DNA from: Planococcus citri
Lineage: Eukaryota; Arthropoda; Insecta; Hemiptera; Pseudococcidae
Length of the DNA: 64,000 bases
Direction of reading: 5' to 3'
Assembly (NCBI RefSeq): GCF_950023065.1
Contig: NC_088681.1
Span: 27,562,836 to 27,626,835, forward strand
Shown here: positions 48,960 through 61,760 of the stretch, piece after piece
Layout: every line of letters begins with the position of its first letter
How positions within the stretch are numbered: the first letter of the stretch is position 1
Made by a program: the position numbers and the translations under genes
Notes under the pieces: generated by a model
Told to the model about the DNA's origin: nothing
Seen by the model: the letters and a program-made list of their open reading frames with translations, nothing else
The model's database searches: none

Positions 48960-50260
48960 TTTTCTATGTTCTGGTGAATCCTGGTGACTTCTGGTGAATC
49001 ATTCATCAGGATTCTCCAGAAGTCACCAGCGTGTACAGAATCGCTCAAATATGGTCACTGCTCGATGAATCTGCCTCCAGAAAGTCTCCAGGGTATAAAA
49101 TATGACTTTTTTATGTTCTGGTGACTTCTGGTAAATCAGTCAAAAAGATTCACCTGAAGTCACCAGGTGTACAAAATTGCTCAATTATTGTCACTGCTGG
49201 ATGATTGAATCTGCCCCCAGAAAGTCACCTGGGTTTAAAATGTGACTTTTCAATGTTCTGGTGAATCCTGGTAACTTCTGGTGAATCAGTCACCAGGATT
49301 CACCAGAAGTCACCAAAATCGCTCAATTATGGTCACTGCCTGATGAATCTGCCTCCAGAAAGTCACCAGGGTATAAAATATGACTTTTCAATGTTCTGGT
49401 GAATCAGTCACCCGGATTCACCAGAAGTCACCAGGTGTAAGAATTGGCTCAAATATTGTCACTGCTTGATAAATCTGTCTCCAGAAAGTCACCAGGGTAT
49501 AAAATGTCTTTTCTATGTTCTGGTAAATCCTGGTGACTTTTGATGAATCAGTCACCAGGATTCACCAGAAGTCACCAAAATCGCTCAATTATGGTCACTG
49601 CTTGATGAATCTGCCTCCAGAAAGTAACCAGGGTATAAAATATGACTTTTCAATGTTCTGGTGAATCACTCACCCGGATTCATCAAAAGTCGCCAGGTGT
49701 AAGAAATGGCTCAAATATTGTCACTGCTCGATGAATCTGCCTTCAGAAAGTCACCAGGGTATAAAATATGACTTTTCTATGTTCAGGTGACTTCTGGTGA
49801 ATCAGTCACCAGAAGTCACCAGGTGTACAAAATCGCTCAATTATGGTCACTGCTTGATGAATCTGTCTCCAGAAAGTCACCAGGGTATAAAATATGACTT
49901 TTCAATGTTCTGGTGAATCAGTCACCCGGATTCACCAGAAGTCACCAGGTGTAAGAAATGGCTCAAATATTGTCACTGCTTGATAAATCTGTCTCCAGAA
50001 AGTCACCCTGGTATAAAATGTCTTTTCTATGTTCTGGTAAATCCTGGTGACTTTTGATGAATCAATCACCAGGATTCACCAGAAGTCACCAAGTGTAAGA
50101 AATGGCTCAAATATGGTCACTGCTCGATGAATCTGCCTCCAGAAAGTCTCCAGGGTATAAAATATGACTTTTTTATGTTCTGGTGACTTCTGGTAAATCA
50201 GTCACCAGGATTATCCAGAAGTCTCCAGGTGTACAAAATCTCTCAAATATGGTCACTGTT
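48960..50260. repeat. TGGTGA satellite array 2 (about 10 units of 120-150 bp)
   Basis: TATGTTCTGGTGA-type unit starts occur near 48965, 49112, 49251, 49391, 49514, 49652, 49774, 49904, 50026 and 50175. Each unit has CCTGGTGACTTCTGGTGAAT, the inverse CACCAGAAGTCACCAG, a GCTCAAATATGGTCACTGCT block and CCAGAAAGTCACCAGGGTAT. The TGGTGACTTCTGGTGAATC core is shared with array 1 nine kilobases away, but the rest of the unit differs. Confidence 0.95.
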
Positions 50261-50266
50261 TGATCA

Positions 50267-50538
50267 GACCCAAGTAAGTACCTGTGTTTGGGACAGACAC
50301 TGTTTCAATCAGATGTGTTTTCAGACCCAAGTAAGGACCCGTGTTTGGGACAGACACGGTTTCAATCAGTGGGCGTTTTCAGACCCAAGTAAGGACCTAG
50401 GGTTGTGTCAGACCCTGTTTCAATAAGTAGGTGTTTTCAGACCAAAGTAAGGATCTGTGTTTGGGACAGACACGGTTTCAATTAGTGGGCGTTTTTTGAG
50501 ATCCAAGTAAGGACCTGGGGTTGTGTCAGACCCTGTTC
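50267..50538. repeat. 58-bp tandem repeat (about 4.7 units)
   Basis: GACCCAAGTAAGGACC recurs at 50267, 50324, 50382, 50440 and 50499, a 57-59 base period, with TTTGGGACAGACACGGTTTC in most units. It directly follows array 2 with no gap. The frame at 50229-50426 is made of this repeat. Confidence 0.95.
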
Positions 50539-53500
50539 ATTTTTGGATTTTTCACGAATTTTCGATTCTAATACATATTCAAATTCGACTAACAATAAAT
50601 TATTTACGAAAGTGGGGATTTATTTAAGGGAACCGAGATTGTTTGGAGGGCTAATAGATATTTTTTTTTGAAAAGGAAGTTATTCAGAAAGCTTTGACCA
50701 GAAATGAAAAATTTTCAAAAAAAAATCACAGGCTTCAATTCTTTGTTTTTTTACGAGTACTAACTACTAAGTATACCAAGGGATCAACATTGTTTAGAGG
50801 CGCAGGCGGAGGTTATTCCTTGAAAAAGAACTTGAGAAAAATTTTGATGCAAAAATAATTTTTTTTGGATGAATAGAAGTTTTTGATTTTTTTTCTCAAA
50901 TTGGAGGGCTGAAATTTTCAGGAAGTCATTTTTTTATTTAATAGAAATCAGTAATTTGGGAAGTTCTGAAAAAACCCTATTTGTTTGTTTTTCAACATTT
51001 TGATTGATTTTACTTCATTTTCAAAATAATTTTACAAAATAAATGAGTCAATTTTTGTGAATTTTTAAATTTTTGAAATAATTTTTATAAGCCAGTTTTT
51101 TTTATTTTAAATTAATTTGGGTTATCTCGTGTTTTTTAAAATCAATTTTGAATAAATTCTGGGACGCTTTCGAATCGAGTATTTGGCAATTTTGATGTTT
51201 TCAAAAATTGTAGTTAGTTCATCAATTCGAGCTACTTATTTAATTAAGATCAATTACAACTTTTTCGCATAATTTATTCTTAAGCACTCGTGCACATAAT
51301 TCCTAATTTTTTGCAAACACTTGGGCGTGGACAGGCATGCATAAAAAAGATGTACATTCGAAGTGCCATCCTTCATGTAAGGAGGAATAACAACCCAGCT
51401 TACAAAGAAGCAAAACTGCGTTTTAATTTGGAAAAAAGTTCACGTCAAACTCAAAGAAAGAGGAATGAATGGGTAAAGAGAATGCATAAGAAGGTGCGCG
51501 AATTGAATTTACTCGGTTGATTGCACACACTTATGTACAATACAACTACATAGATACCTAAGTTGATAGGTGTAGAGTAGGCCTATTTATGCAGTGATCA
51601 TGTTAATTATAACAACTTGTAGTGTACATAGGTGTACTATTTGTGACCAATCCCATCTAATTGTAAAACGTAGAGCAGCTTCCTGGTCAACTATTACACA
51701 TACGTACAGTCGTACATACTACACACAATCCGCTCCACTCCAAGAGTTGGATCGTATCAAAAAATTGCTGAATCACAGCACCTTTAAAAAAAAATCCTTT
51801 GAAATAAGTTCAATCGAGCATATCGATGAAGGCAATGAGATACATTGGCGATAAATTTCCAACATCTGCAGAAAGTGCGATTACGCTATACCCTGCCTAT
51901 GTTATAAATCAGCGTGAGAGTAGGTATAGGTGAAGCTGAGAAATTCCAAAGTCGATTTATCGATCGGCGATTTAACGATTAGGTCACGTCTTATTGTCAT
52001 CGTGGTTCGAGTCGATTAAGTTCATTAAGACGTGTATGTCGTGATCGACGCAGTGTCAACTGCCATACCATATTCTGTTTTTGAAGAGCTCATATAGGTT
52101 TAGGTACGAGTGGTTCGTCGAATCGGGGGCGTGATAAATCTCAGGGATTTGCAATTCGCACGCAGTAATAAAATTTTACTCTCTGGTTCGCGATAGTATA
52201 TACCTACCTACGATGGACTGGGACGCTTTTACACAAAATGTAAATTACACGTGCGTCTTAAGTAGGTAGGTATAAGGTGTAAAAGGTATAAGCTAATCAG
52301 AAACATGACGGTGTGACACTTAGAATCAAGGTTCAATGGCGAGCACACCGAGCACTCATGTCACACTGATAATAGCCGACTAGTATTAAGCAAATTGCAC
52401 ACATACGCCATGCGATTATAAGTAATATTGGAAATGAGTAAGATTTAAAAAATGCCACCGTATTGCGAATACCTGACGTTTCAAATTTTTCATACCGTAT
52501 TATCCGTTTCCAAGATCTATACGGTGGGTGTGAACGCGTGCATGTATACATTCTACACACACGTTTTAATGCTGCTTCGCTTTTAATTTCATCCATAATT
52601 TTCCTTCTTATACTTAGTTCACCGTCCATATTACAAGCGTTTATTGGCAAATATCTCTCTATACCTTCGAAACGAACCCGCAACAAGTAAAGCATCCATT
52701 TTAATCGTGTACTAAACTTTCACAGGTGATAAAATATTCTTAGCTTGGGTGCTACTTTGAAAACAAGGGCAAGAGTAATAAGGATATTTTCAAGGCAATT
52801 TGTTTCTTGGTTTAGGTTAGGCACCTTCTATACGATTGGTATTTTGGTGCTTTCTCATTTCATTTCTACTTTTTACAAATCAGTCAGTTTGTTCGAACTG
52901 CTGTACTGTATAGTTCACCTTATATAACTTTAAATATGTTTATGTACGAGTACACCAAGTAGGTACCATAGCGAACCTTAGCAAAATTAGGTAGCTGTAA
53001 AAAGTGAAGAGCAAGTGGGTTGGAATGTCATTAATACGAATAGCATAAACAAAAGTAATTAACGGTTTGAAGTGAGGGAATTTTTTCATTCATTTTTTGA
53101 TGGGAACAGAATGAGAATTATTATGAGTTTTCATATTACATATCTAGAGATGATTAAATACCTATTTGCAAAATGACCAGCTAAGTATTAGATCATTTGA
53201 ACGAGAGAGTAGGTAATTACTCCAAGATAATGAACATAATTTGGTGTGGATCGATTAGATGAAAGTCATGGAGTAAGGCTACAGCATGTGACTGATCGCC
53301 ACCGTGAACCAAGATGAAGGAAATTCACACAAGAGTGGTAAACAATATCGCAAAAATGTCCGATCCATCACTTCTCTTTCTTCTTGCAACAGAACCTTTA
53401 GAACTGACACAACACGATTCGAACAACACCAAAACATGTCCTAAAACCGCTGTTAACCAAAATTTTAAACCCTAAATTTCATTTTGAATTTTTGGCAAAT

Positions 53501-53599
53501 TTTTGAAAATTTTAAAAATCAAAAAAGTTGTCTTAGGTCATGAAAATGTAAATTTTTCGAGCAGAATGAGCCGATGAAAATAATTCCTACAATTCAACT
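50539..53599. other. Intergenic DNA with weak open frames
   Basis: Three frames look slightly better than chance but have no recognised domain. 51290-51520 (+) is basic, with RKRNEWVKRMHKKVRELNL. 51594-51854 (+) ends in LDRIKKLLNHSTFKKKSF. 52333-52695 (-) is 120 residues. None has supporting splice sites or neighbours, so they are not called as genes. They could be mobile-element debris or chance. Confidence 0.3.
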
Positions 53600-53619
53600 C
53601 ATACACATCAACATCTATA

Positions 53620-54130
53620 CTAATTTTGGGTCATTCTGGAGCTTCCAGCAACTTCCCAATTTTCTCCATGAAACTTCAAATCACCCGGAAAAGCCAAAAA
53701 TGACCTTTGGAATCTATAACTTTGATAGGTGATCATTTGGCACCCTCTCGGCCGTTTCAAGTGCTTATCGTGAAATTCCAAAAGTGCTAGTTCAAAAGTG
53801 AATTTTTCATCAATTTGCAAATATGTACCAGAAAAAATGAAATTTTTGAAAAAGGTATTTTTTCGAGTGGTTCTTTCGTTAAAATTCTTATCGAAAATTT
53901 GTCTGGTATGTCTACAAGATCGCTCGATTCGAAAACAATCAGAATTTGACTTTTTTTGCCCTCTAGCGAGTTTTTAAATTTTTTTAAAAATTTCAAATCA
54001 CTCTAAAGGGACCAAAAATTTTTATGCATCTTCTCGATCATTGTAGGCGATTTTCTGAAATTCCAGAAGTTCCAAATCAAAAGTAAATTTTTGACCAATT
54101 TTGTAAATTTCAGAGAAAATGAAATAAAAA
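53620..54130. repeat. Diverged direct repeat, about 285-bp period
   Basis: About 53740-53850 and 54020-54130 share a block reading AATTCCARAAGT, then AAAAGTRAATTTTTSA, then CAATTTG/CAATTTT. The two minus-strand translations echo each other (KFTFELALLEFHDK and KFTFDLELLEFQK), but the frames otherwise differ, so this is a DNA repeat. A CATTCTGGAGCTTCCAG word at about 53635 links it to the array at 56590-58930. Confidence 0.55.
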
Positions 54131-54315
54131 AATCCAAAAAGGTATCCAACGAGCGATTTTTTTATTGAGATACCTAATGAGAGGGTGCCCAATAAGCACC
54201 GATCAAAATTTATAAGTTCTAACATTAATTTTTCAGCCCTCCGAAGCGACCGAAGAAAAGATCCTTCAAGGTTCAAGGATAAGATGGTAAAATTCGCTCT
54301 CTTCAGATTCGACAA

Positions 54316-56590
54316 AACTCATCCAGAAAGTTAGTTTTGATGTAAAGTAAAACTATCTCAAAAATTGACTTTAAAATGATATCAAAACGCAAAATAGCAT
54401 TAAAATCAATGAAAATGACAAAAATTTGAAGAAATTTACAAGTGTGAAGCAGTCAAAAATCGAAAGCTTAGGTGGGGTACTCGTATACCTCAAGACTAGT
54501 TCTATTCGGAGCACTGGGGTTTTTAAGAGAAGAGGTAGAAAATTCAAAATCAGAAATTGAATTCTGAAAAGCTCGAAACTGACTTTCGAAAGTGAAATCT
54601 CAACTTTTTATAGGGATATAAAAGTTGACAGCTATTATTTAAAAATCAAAAAAATTGCGGTCAAAGCTCTTTCTTACCGTCCAACAGTTCTAAAGAACAT
54701 CAGAGACCGCCAATTTTGATGAAAACTTCAACAACGAAAATCAAGAGTTGGCATATCCTTTGTTATTAATTTGAAAATTGAAGGTACTGAGTTCGAAAAG
54801 GGATTTGTATTTTAATTGACGTATTTCTCTGATCTGACTTTTTTTAACTCCTCCACTAATGCCCTTGAACGTGATACAAACATCAAAATATTGTGCCCCC
54901 AACTTCTTCACATTTGAGAAAAAAAATCAAAAAATTGTCTTAAATCAAGTATTTATATATTCCTTGGATTAATCCCCCTCCCCCATTTCCGTAATTTTGG
55001 TCACTCCATTTTTTGTCCAACTCAAAAAAAAAAATGTCAGTAGCTCTCTGGTTTAGTTATCAAAAAATCCGTAAAAAAATTTGGACGATTTACTTGAGCT
55101 GAAAAATTTATAAACTTACTAAACAGATTCAGAACTGAGCTGATTGAAATTTATTGACTATTTTTTACTTTTTAATTCCGTTAATTTTCTTTTCGCTACG
55201 CCTCTGACCTGAGATTTGAAACAAAAATAGAAATTTCATGGCCACGAATGTATTAGGTAGTACACGTTATCAAGACGCCCCCGCCTCCTGGCCTTACTAT
55301 CTCCCATATTATTTAAATTATGCACTCGAGAGTCGATGAATTTCCTTTTGTGGGGTTTGCTGTACACCTTTGCTTCTGTAAAACGTTAATCACAAGTTTC
55401 GTGAATTTTTCCTCTCAAAGAAATTGGGCTGTCATCAGCCTTAAATGGGATTATTAATTATCCTAATAGATCTAATTTTTTCATTAGCTTAAAAAATATA
55501 TTATTTCCCTAATGATGCGTAATTCAAACCAGCAAGTGCAGAATAAATTCGCACTGTTCAACATTGTGTTATTCGTGTGTCGACTGCCTTACTAATGGAT
55601 AGGCAACTTATTCGACGTAATTTTCAAAATCCTAGTTTATTCTACTCGTACCTGGAATCATTCTCTGGAGCATTACTGTTTGAGTATCTTTCAAGGTTGA
55701 AGTAATTAAATGTTTCAGCTTGAGTGTATGGTTTCATAATGTAGTGGGTCGTCTTTTGCTTTTTTGGAAAGTTGAAGGTAGGTAGACAAAAAAGTTGCGA
55801 AACGATGTCGTAAAAATAAGTGAATCTTTAACCTATAGTATGACCCATCGGATGATTTTAATTTTAATTTTGAATATGTCCCTTAAAGGAAAATACTATA
55901 AAGCTGTATCCTTCAAACGATAACTCGCTTCAAATTTTTTTCTGAGCTTACGAACAAGTTGGTAATTATCTTTCAATTTATTTCCACTTTCTTCAATTTA
56001 AGCTTCTGTCGGTCCAATTATGACTTCCTCTTTTTCTACTAATAAAACGTATGTTGATAAACAAAATATAAATTACAAGTAGAAGAAAATACTTCGTGTA
56101 TGTATTTTCATCGACCTACTTTAGGCAGACGTGTTGCTTGTTTCTGCACCGAAGTACGAAGACGAACCAATTGTTTCACTATTCGTTAAACTTGTATAGT
56201 TTTATCACGCTGGCGTACATTTTACCATTTTTTTCAATGTCGTTACTTGTTACGTGTACCCATATCCATCAATATGATACTTGTGCAAATGTGCAGTTCT
56301 TTTCTCTCCCCTTACAACTTTGGTAAACGTCGTGATTCATACTTAAGTAGAAAAAATTGGACCATTTGAGAACAGGTGAGGAGTGATTTTGAGGTTTATT
56401 TGTCAAAATACTATTTCAACTTTTCGAGATTGTTGGTCAAAATTTGCCAAAAATCAAAAAATTAATGAAGAAAACTGGAATTTCAATTAAAGGGATTTTT
56501 CATCTCTCGCTTTTAAAAAATTTCGATTTACGATTGAAATAAAATCGAAATTACGAGTTATTCTCTATACACCTGTCGGAAAATTGAATT
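54316..56590. other. Intergenic DNA
   Basis: AT-rich. No exon, RNA or clear repeat boundary recognised. Confidence 0.4.
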
Positions 56591-58930
56591 CTGAACGTTG
56601 TTTCATATTTTTAAAGCAATTTTGGAGCCTCCAGTAAAAATTCGATTATTGCAGAAATTCTCGGGAAAGTGATTTAATCAACTTGAGAGCATTGAAATTT
56701 TATTCCAGTCCAATTTCAAAAAACTGATTTTTTTTACATATTTTTGAGGCGTTCTGGAGTCTTCAGAAAAAAATGGGCAATATTGCGGGAATTCTCTAAC
56801 GAATGGTTTAATCAACTTCGACTTTTTAAAATTTTATTTCTGTCCAATTTTAGAAAGCTGCATGAATTTATTTTGCACATTTTCAGAAGTTTTGGAGCCT
56901 CCAGCGGTTTAATCAACTTGAGAGTTTTAAAATTTCATTCCTGCCCAACCTTGAAATGTTGAATTTTATTACACAATTTTCGAGATTTTGTTCTGGAGCT
57001 TTCAGCAAAAATTTAACCGTTTCAGGAATCCTCTGGAGACAATTTAATCAATTTGAATGGTTAAAAGTTTTATTCCTTCCTAATTTCAGATGCCTTAATT
57101 TATTTTTGAATATTTTGCGAGGTTTCTGGAACTTAAAATTCTCCAAAAAAAGGTTTAGGTAATAAATTTGGCTGGTTAAAAATTTTATTCCTGTCTAATT
57201 TTGGAAAGCTGAATTTATTTTACATATTTTTAAGGCATTCTGGGGCCTTCAGAAAAAATTTGACTGTTTAAAAAAGTCTTTGGAGAATACTTTGATCAAC
57301 TTGAGAGGTTTAGAATTTTATCCACGGCCAATTTCGGAGAGCAAATTTTTTTTGCATATTTTTGAAATGTTCTGGAGCCTCCAGCAAAAATATGTTTATA
57401 GAAATTCTCTGGAGAATGGCTTAATAAATTTCAGAGTTTTGAAATTTTATTCCAGCCCTTTTTTCGAACAGATGAATTTATTTTACACTTTTTTGAGACG
57501 TTCGTTGTGGACCCTCCAGAAAAAATTCAATAGTTCCAGAAATTTTCTTGAAAATGACTTAAGCAACTTGAGCATGGTTTGACGTTTTTTTTTGAGAGTT
57601 AAAATTTTATTCACGTCCAATTTTGGAGAGCAATTTTTTTTGCATATTTTTGAAATGTTCTGGAGCCTCCAGCAAAAATATGTTTCCAGAAATTCTCTGG
57701 AGAATGGTTTAATAAATTTCAGAGTTTTAAAATTTTATTCCAGTGTTTTTTTCGAACAGATGAATCTATTTTACACTTTTTTGAGACGTTGTGGAGCCTC
57801 CAGAAAAAATTCAATAGTTCCAGAAATTCTCTTGAAAATGGCTTAAGCTAATTGAGTGGTTTGAAGTTTTTTTTGTCTGTACGATTTCAAGTATAGTTAG
57901 ATTCATTTCACACAGACCTATTGAAAATTTGATCTTTGCCTCATTTTGACCGACCAAGTTCACATTTCCAAACCAGTTTGAGGCCTTTAACGAAAATTTG
58001 ACAGTTTTTGAATTTCTCCAGAAGGTGACCTGGTCATCTTGGAGGATTGTAAATTGAATTATTACCTCATTGTTATGCTTAGAGGTTTTTCCCATATTTT
58101 TGAGACATTCTGGAGGCCCCGGTGAAAACTTGACCATTTTTGAATTTTTTTCGAAAATGTAATCAACTTGGTTGCTAGATATTTAATCCTTACTTCATTT
58201 TGATCAGATAAGTTCGCATTTCCAAATCATTTTGGGATCTCCAGGCAACCTTTGACAGTATCAGAATTTCTCCAGAAAGTGACCTGGAAATTGGATGGCC
58301 TGAAAATTGAATTCCTACTTCAGTTTTATTCACAGAATTCGTTTTTCATATTTTTGAAGAATTTCTGGAATCTCCGGTGAAAAATTGATAGTTTTTAAAT
58401 GATCTTTATCTCATTTTAACCAGTCTAATTTGAATTTCTAAGCCATATTAAAGCTCTTCGCAAAAACTTGACTAATTTGAAATTTTTCCAAAAAGTGAGC
58501 TGACTAACTGAAGGGCTGGAATTTAATTCGCCCCCTCCCTCCAAGTTTATTCGCAGAATTCATTCTTCACATTTTAGTGGCATATTCTGAAGTCTTTTAA
58601 AGTCTTCAATAAAGATTCAATTTTAGAATTTTTTCAGGAAGTGGCCTCGTTAACTTGGTGCATAGCTGAAAATAATTTATTCCTGTCGTATTTTAACCAG
58701 CCAATTTCACATTTTTAAACCATTTTAAAGCCCTCAACAACAAATTACCCATTTTTGAAATTTCCTCGGAAAGTGATATGTTTAACTTACTCGTAGAAGT
58801 GCTGGAAATTGAAATTTTGCCTGGATATTGTTCAGGAAATTCATTTTTCATATTTTAAAAAAATTCTGGAGTCTCTAGCAAAAATTAAAAATTTTTGAAA
58901 TTTCTCTGAAAGTGATTTAATTAACTTTGG
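56590..58930. repeat. Highly diverged tandem array of about 130-bp units (TGGAGCCTCCAG family)
   Basis: The marker TTCTGGAGCCTCCAG or a variant recurs near 56622, 56752, 56892, 56991, 57125, 57238, 57369, 57501, 57657, 57791, 57975, 58107, 58231, 58369, 58588, 58727 and 58865. It is followed by AAAAATTYGA, AGAAATTCTCTGGAGAATGG and TTTTAAAATTTTATTCC blocks. The units at 57369 and 57657 are the most alike and share a longer two-unit period of about 288 bases. Open frames in this tract repeat the same peptide and are repeat shadows. Confidence 0.85.
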
Positions 58931-59159
58931 CGACTGGAAATTTGCTTTTGTGGGTTCTTAATCTTCTGCAGTTGAGCTAAAATTTGACACAATATTATGG
59001 TCTAAAGGTCCCCTCGTTAGATTCATTGGGATTAGAAATAGCGAACAAATTCAACCATTTTGCAACTAAAAATGGCTAAAATTGTCGCATTTGTTCCCTA
59101 AACAGACCCAGATGGGTTAACGTATGCAGAGTAAATATAAATACGGAATCGAAAACAAT

Positions 59160-60760
59160 ACATCGTTATTAAAACATAAGGCCGAAGAGCAGCCGAGCAC
59201 GTATACTCGTTAACCAGTTTCCTACTTTAGGTTTTTAAAATAAACGACGTCGACGACGTCTGCGAGAAATGATCTGGTTGCTGGAGGAGAGTGCAGCGAA
59301 GAGCCAGCCAGAGCCAGCGAGTGCGAGCGGCTCTAAATTATAGGTCATTCTTGCCGATACCGGTACAAAAGTGTGTGCGATTTACAATCGTGAGTATCGT
59401 AATAAGAGTAAGCAGCACGCGTGTGTACATTTAAACAGAACACATTGTGTAGGGAGTCTCTCTGACATAATACCATTAAAAGAGGTCGCATTACGTAAAA
59501 ATTACGCCGGCGTGGGGTTTCGATATAGTAATAAGAAAGACTCCAGAGAAAGTGGTTCGGCACTTTCACTCGATTCACGTAATATTATATAGGTAAGGTA
59601 CACGCGGCTTATTTGAGGTACACGCGGTGTCGAAAATACTCGCAGTTTTACTTTCATTTGCTTATACACCGCGTAATATGCCTACGTATACTGTGTAGTG
59701 TGTACTACGAAGACGAACGACGACGACACCGAAGCCGAAGCCGGCTGATTACGTTAAGTCACCAGCCGACCCAACGGAAGGAGGAGTTGGGAGGTGGCTC
59801 GTGATCGATGAATTGTTCATCGTCGCGTCGTTATTCTTGATGACGATTTATAGCGAAAAAAATTCAACCGATCAACTCCTCCGTTGAAGATGCGATCGTG
59901 TTGTTTTGGCGGACAATCGAGTCCTGTAATCTTGTCAGCGTATTTCACACGACAAACACTCTCTAATTACCGCCTTCCGCGGCCATATTGGTAGCCGAAG
60001 ACGAACAGAATTGTTTAATTACATACGTTCGACTAGGAAATTAATCGCGTTTAAATTGATAGGTCAAACTTTTCAATTATTTTTACCATGCTTTTGATAA
60101 TTTCTTCCATTCTCGTTAATTATCATCTGGTCAGGTTTTAATCAGTATAATTAACGACCGTTAACGACATAACCAGTAAAAACATATACCATAACATTGT
60201 GTTGCAGAATGCTCGCGAGCTCCAACTCGCGCCCGTCATCGTCGCAGACGTCGTCGTCCAATTTAATGGTATCTTCGTTGGCCTTCACCTTCTCCGTTGT
60301 ACATAATTGCCGACTGATCAATTTTTTTTCCACTGCCCGTCATCGTCATCGTCGTCGTCACCGCAGCCCAGCATCGTCAGTCAGTCAATAGAGTAAGTAC
60401 TAAGTACTCGCTATACGAATAGTATAGCCTATACCGCGAATTAAAAATTTCTACGGCGTATTCTTTTCATCGTTTTATATAAGGCGACGATTAAAAAGCA
60501 ATTGTCGTATTTATGTATTTACGGGCGCTCGTCGTCAGCCAGTTTTTTTCGGTTGAAACGTGCCGCTTGTGGAGGTTTCTTCAAGGATAGAAGGAATTTC
60601 GGATGCGGATGTCTATTGTTGTGGTAAATTTTTTCAAATGACTATACTACCACGCTGTACTAGAAACGAGGTCGACTCTAAGACCATTTTGTAGCGAGGA
60701 CGTGTATATAGGTAGTGCCCCCTGCCCCCTGCTGATTTACATCAACCCTGATCCTATATT
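59160..60760. promoter_or_regulatory. CpG-richer, promoter-like region
   Basis: About 1.6 kb is markedly richer in CG dinucleotides than its surroundings (GACGTCGACGACGTC near 59250, CGAACGACGACGACACCG near 59714, several CGTCGTCGTC blocks at 60240-60360). TCAGTCAGTC at 60377-60386 resembles the arthropod initiator, and GAGTAAGT at about 60391 is donor-like. No DPE at the proper distance and no coding frame with a known domain were found. It may be the promoter and untranslated leader of a gene beyond this window. Confidence 0.35.
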
Positions 60761-61009
60761 TTTTACGGTGTAAGTTGGTAGGTTATTGTGTTAAGATGAA
60801 ATTTCATTTCGGATATGATGGAAAAAATGGTGAAAAATTTCAAGAAATATTTGGTGTGAAATTTTCAAAAAAGTAGTATTTTTGTGCAAATTTGAGCGTT
60901 CATAACAAATTGCTGAGCATTTTTAATTTCTTAAAAAAAAACGATTTTTAAATTTTCAACGTAGAGAATAGAAGATCGGAGGTGGATCTATTCCTGAAGA
61001 AAGTAATTT
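60761..61009. other. AT-rich spacer
   Basis: Nothing recognised between the CpG-richer region and the repeat that follows. Confidence 0.4.
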
Positions 61010-61760
61010 TTACTAAAATATGACTTTTTCTGTCATTTTGGCAAAGTTGGATTTTTTTAGTGTTTTTGAAAAAAAGCATATTTTGGCAATTTTTAGCAAA
61101 AATACGACTTTTTTTTCAATCTTGACTAAAATAAGTTTTTTTTGCCATTTTTGGAAAAAATGCACTTTTTCCAAAAATTCCAAAAATTTGCCAAAATGGC
61201 AAAAAAGACCTATTTTAGTCAAAATTGCAAAATAAAGTCCAATTAAAAAAAAAAATCCCAAAAAATATTTTTGCCAAAATTATTTTTTGGGATTTTTTTT
61301 TTCAAAAATTGGACTTTTTTTTGCAATTTTGACTAAAGTAGGTCTTTTTTGCCATTTTGGCAAATTTTTGGAATTTTTGGAAAATATGCACTTTATTGCC
61401 ATTTTAAAAATACATATGTACCTAATAGAACTTTTTAAAAATTTTGGCAAAAATATTTGTTGGCAATTTTTGGACTTTTTTTGATTAAAATAAGACTTCT
61501 TTTCCATTTTGTTAAATTATTGGACTCTTATGGAATTTTTAGAAAAATGCACATTTTTGCAATCTTTGGCAAAAATACATTTTTTTGGCAATTTTTAGCA
61601 AAAACAGGATTTTTTGCCATTTTAACTAAAACACAAATAGAACTTTTTTGAAAATTTTGACAAAAATGCATATTTTTGATAATTTTATCAAAAATAGAAC
61701 TATTTATGCAATTTGGACTTAAATGGTACTTTTTTTTGAAAATTTTCGGCAAAAATGCAC
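61010..61760. repeat. GCCAAAA/TTTTGGC minisatellite (locus 4) with a long inverted repeat
   Basis: TTTTTGGCAAAAAT and its inverse recur throughout. Within it, about 61155-61262 and 61285-61395 are inverted copies over some 110 bases around a spacer of about 22 bases, sharing AAATTTTTGGAATTTTTGGA and TTTTGACTAAARTAGGTC. The similar Phe/Leu/Lys-rich translations from both strands come from this symmetry and are not proteins. Confidence 0.75.

Noticed and set aside
52004..52020. GGTTCGAGTCGATT resembling a tRNA box B
   Set aside because: The upstream 60 bases contain no box A and cannot fold into a tRNA.
51290..52695. Three modest open frames (76, 86 and 120 residues)
   Set aside because: Composition is slightly better than chance, but no family motif, splice partner or neighbour supports them. 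Recorded as part of the intergenic entry only.
61013..61507. Similar Phe/Leu-rich proteins predicted on both strands
   Set aside because: Explained by the inverted repeat at 61155-61395. Both translations are of the same simple-sequence DNA.
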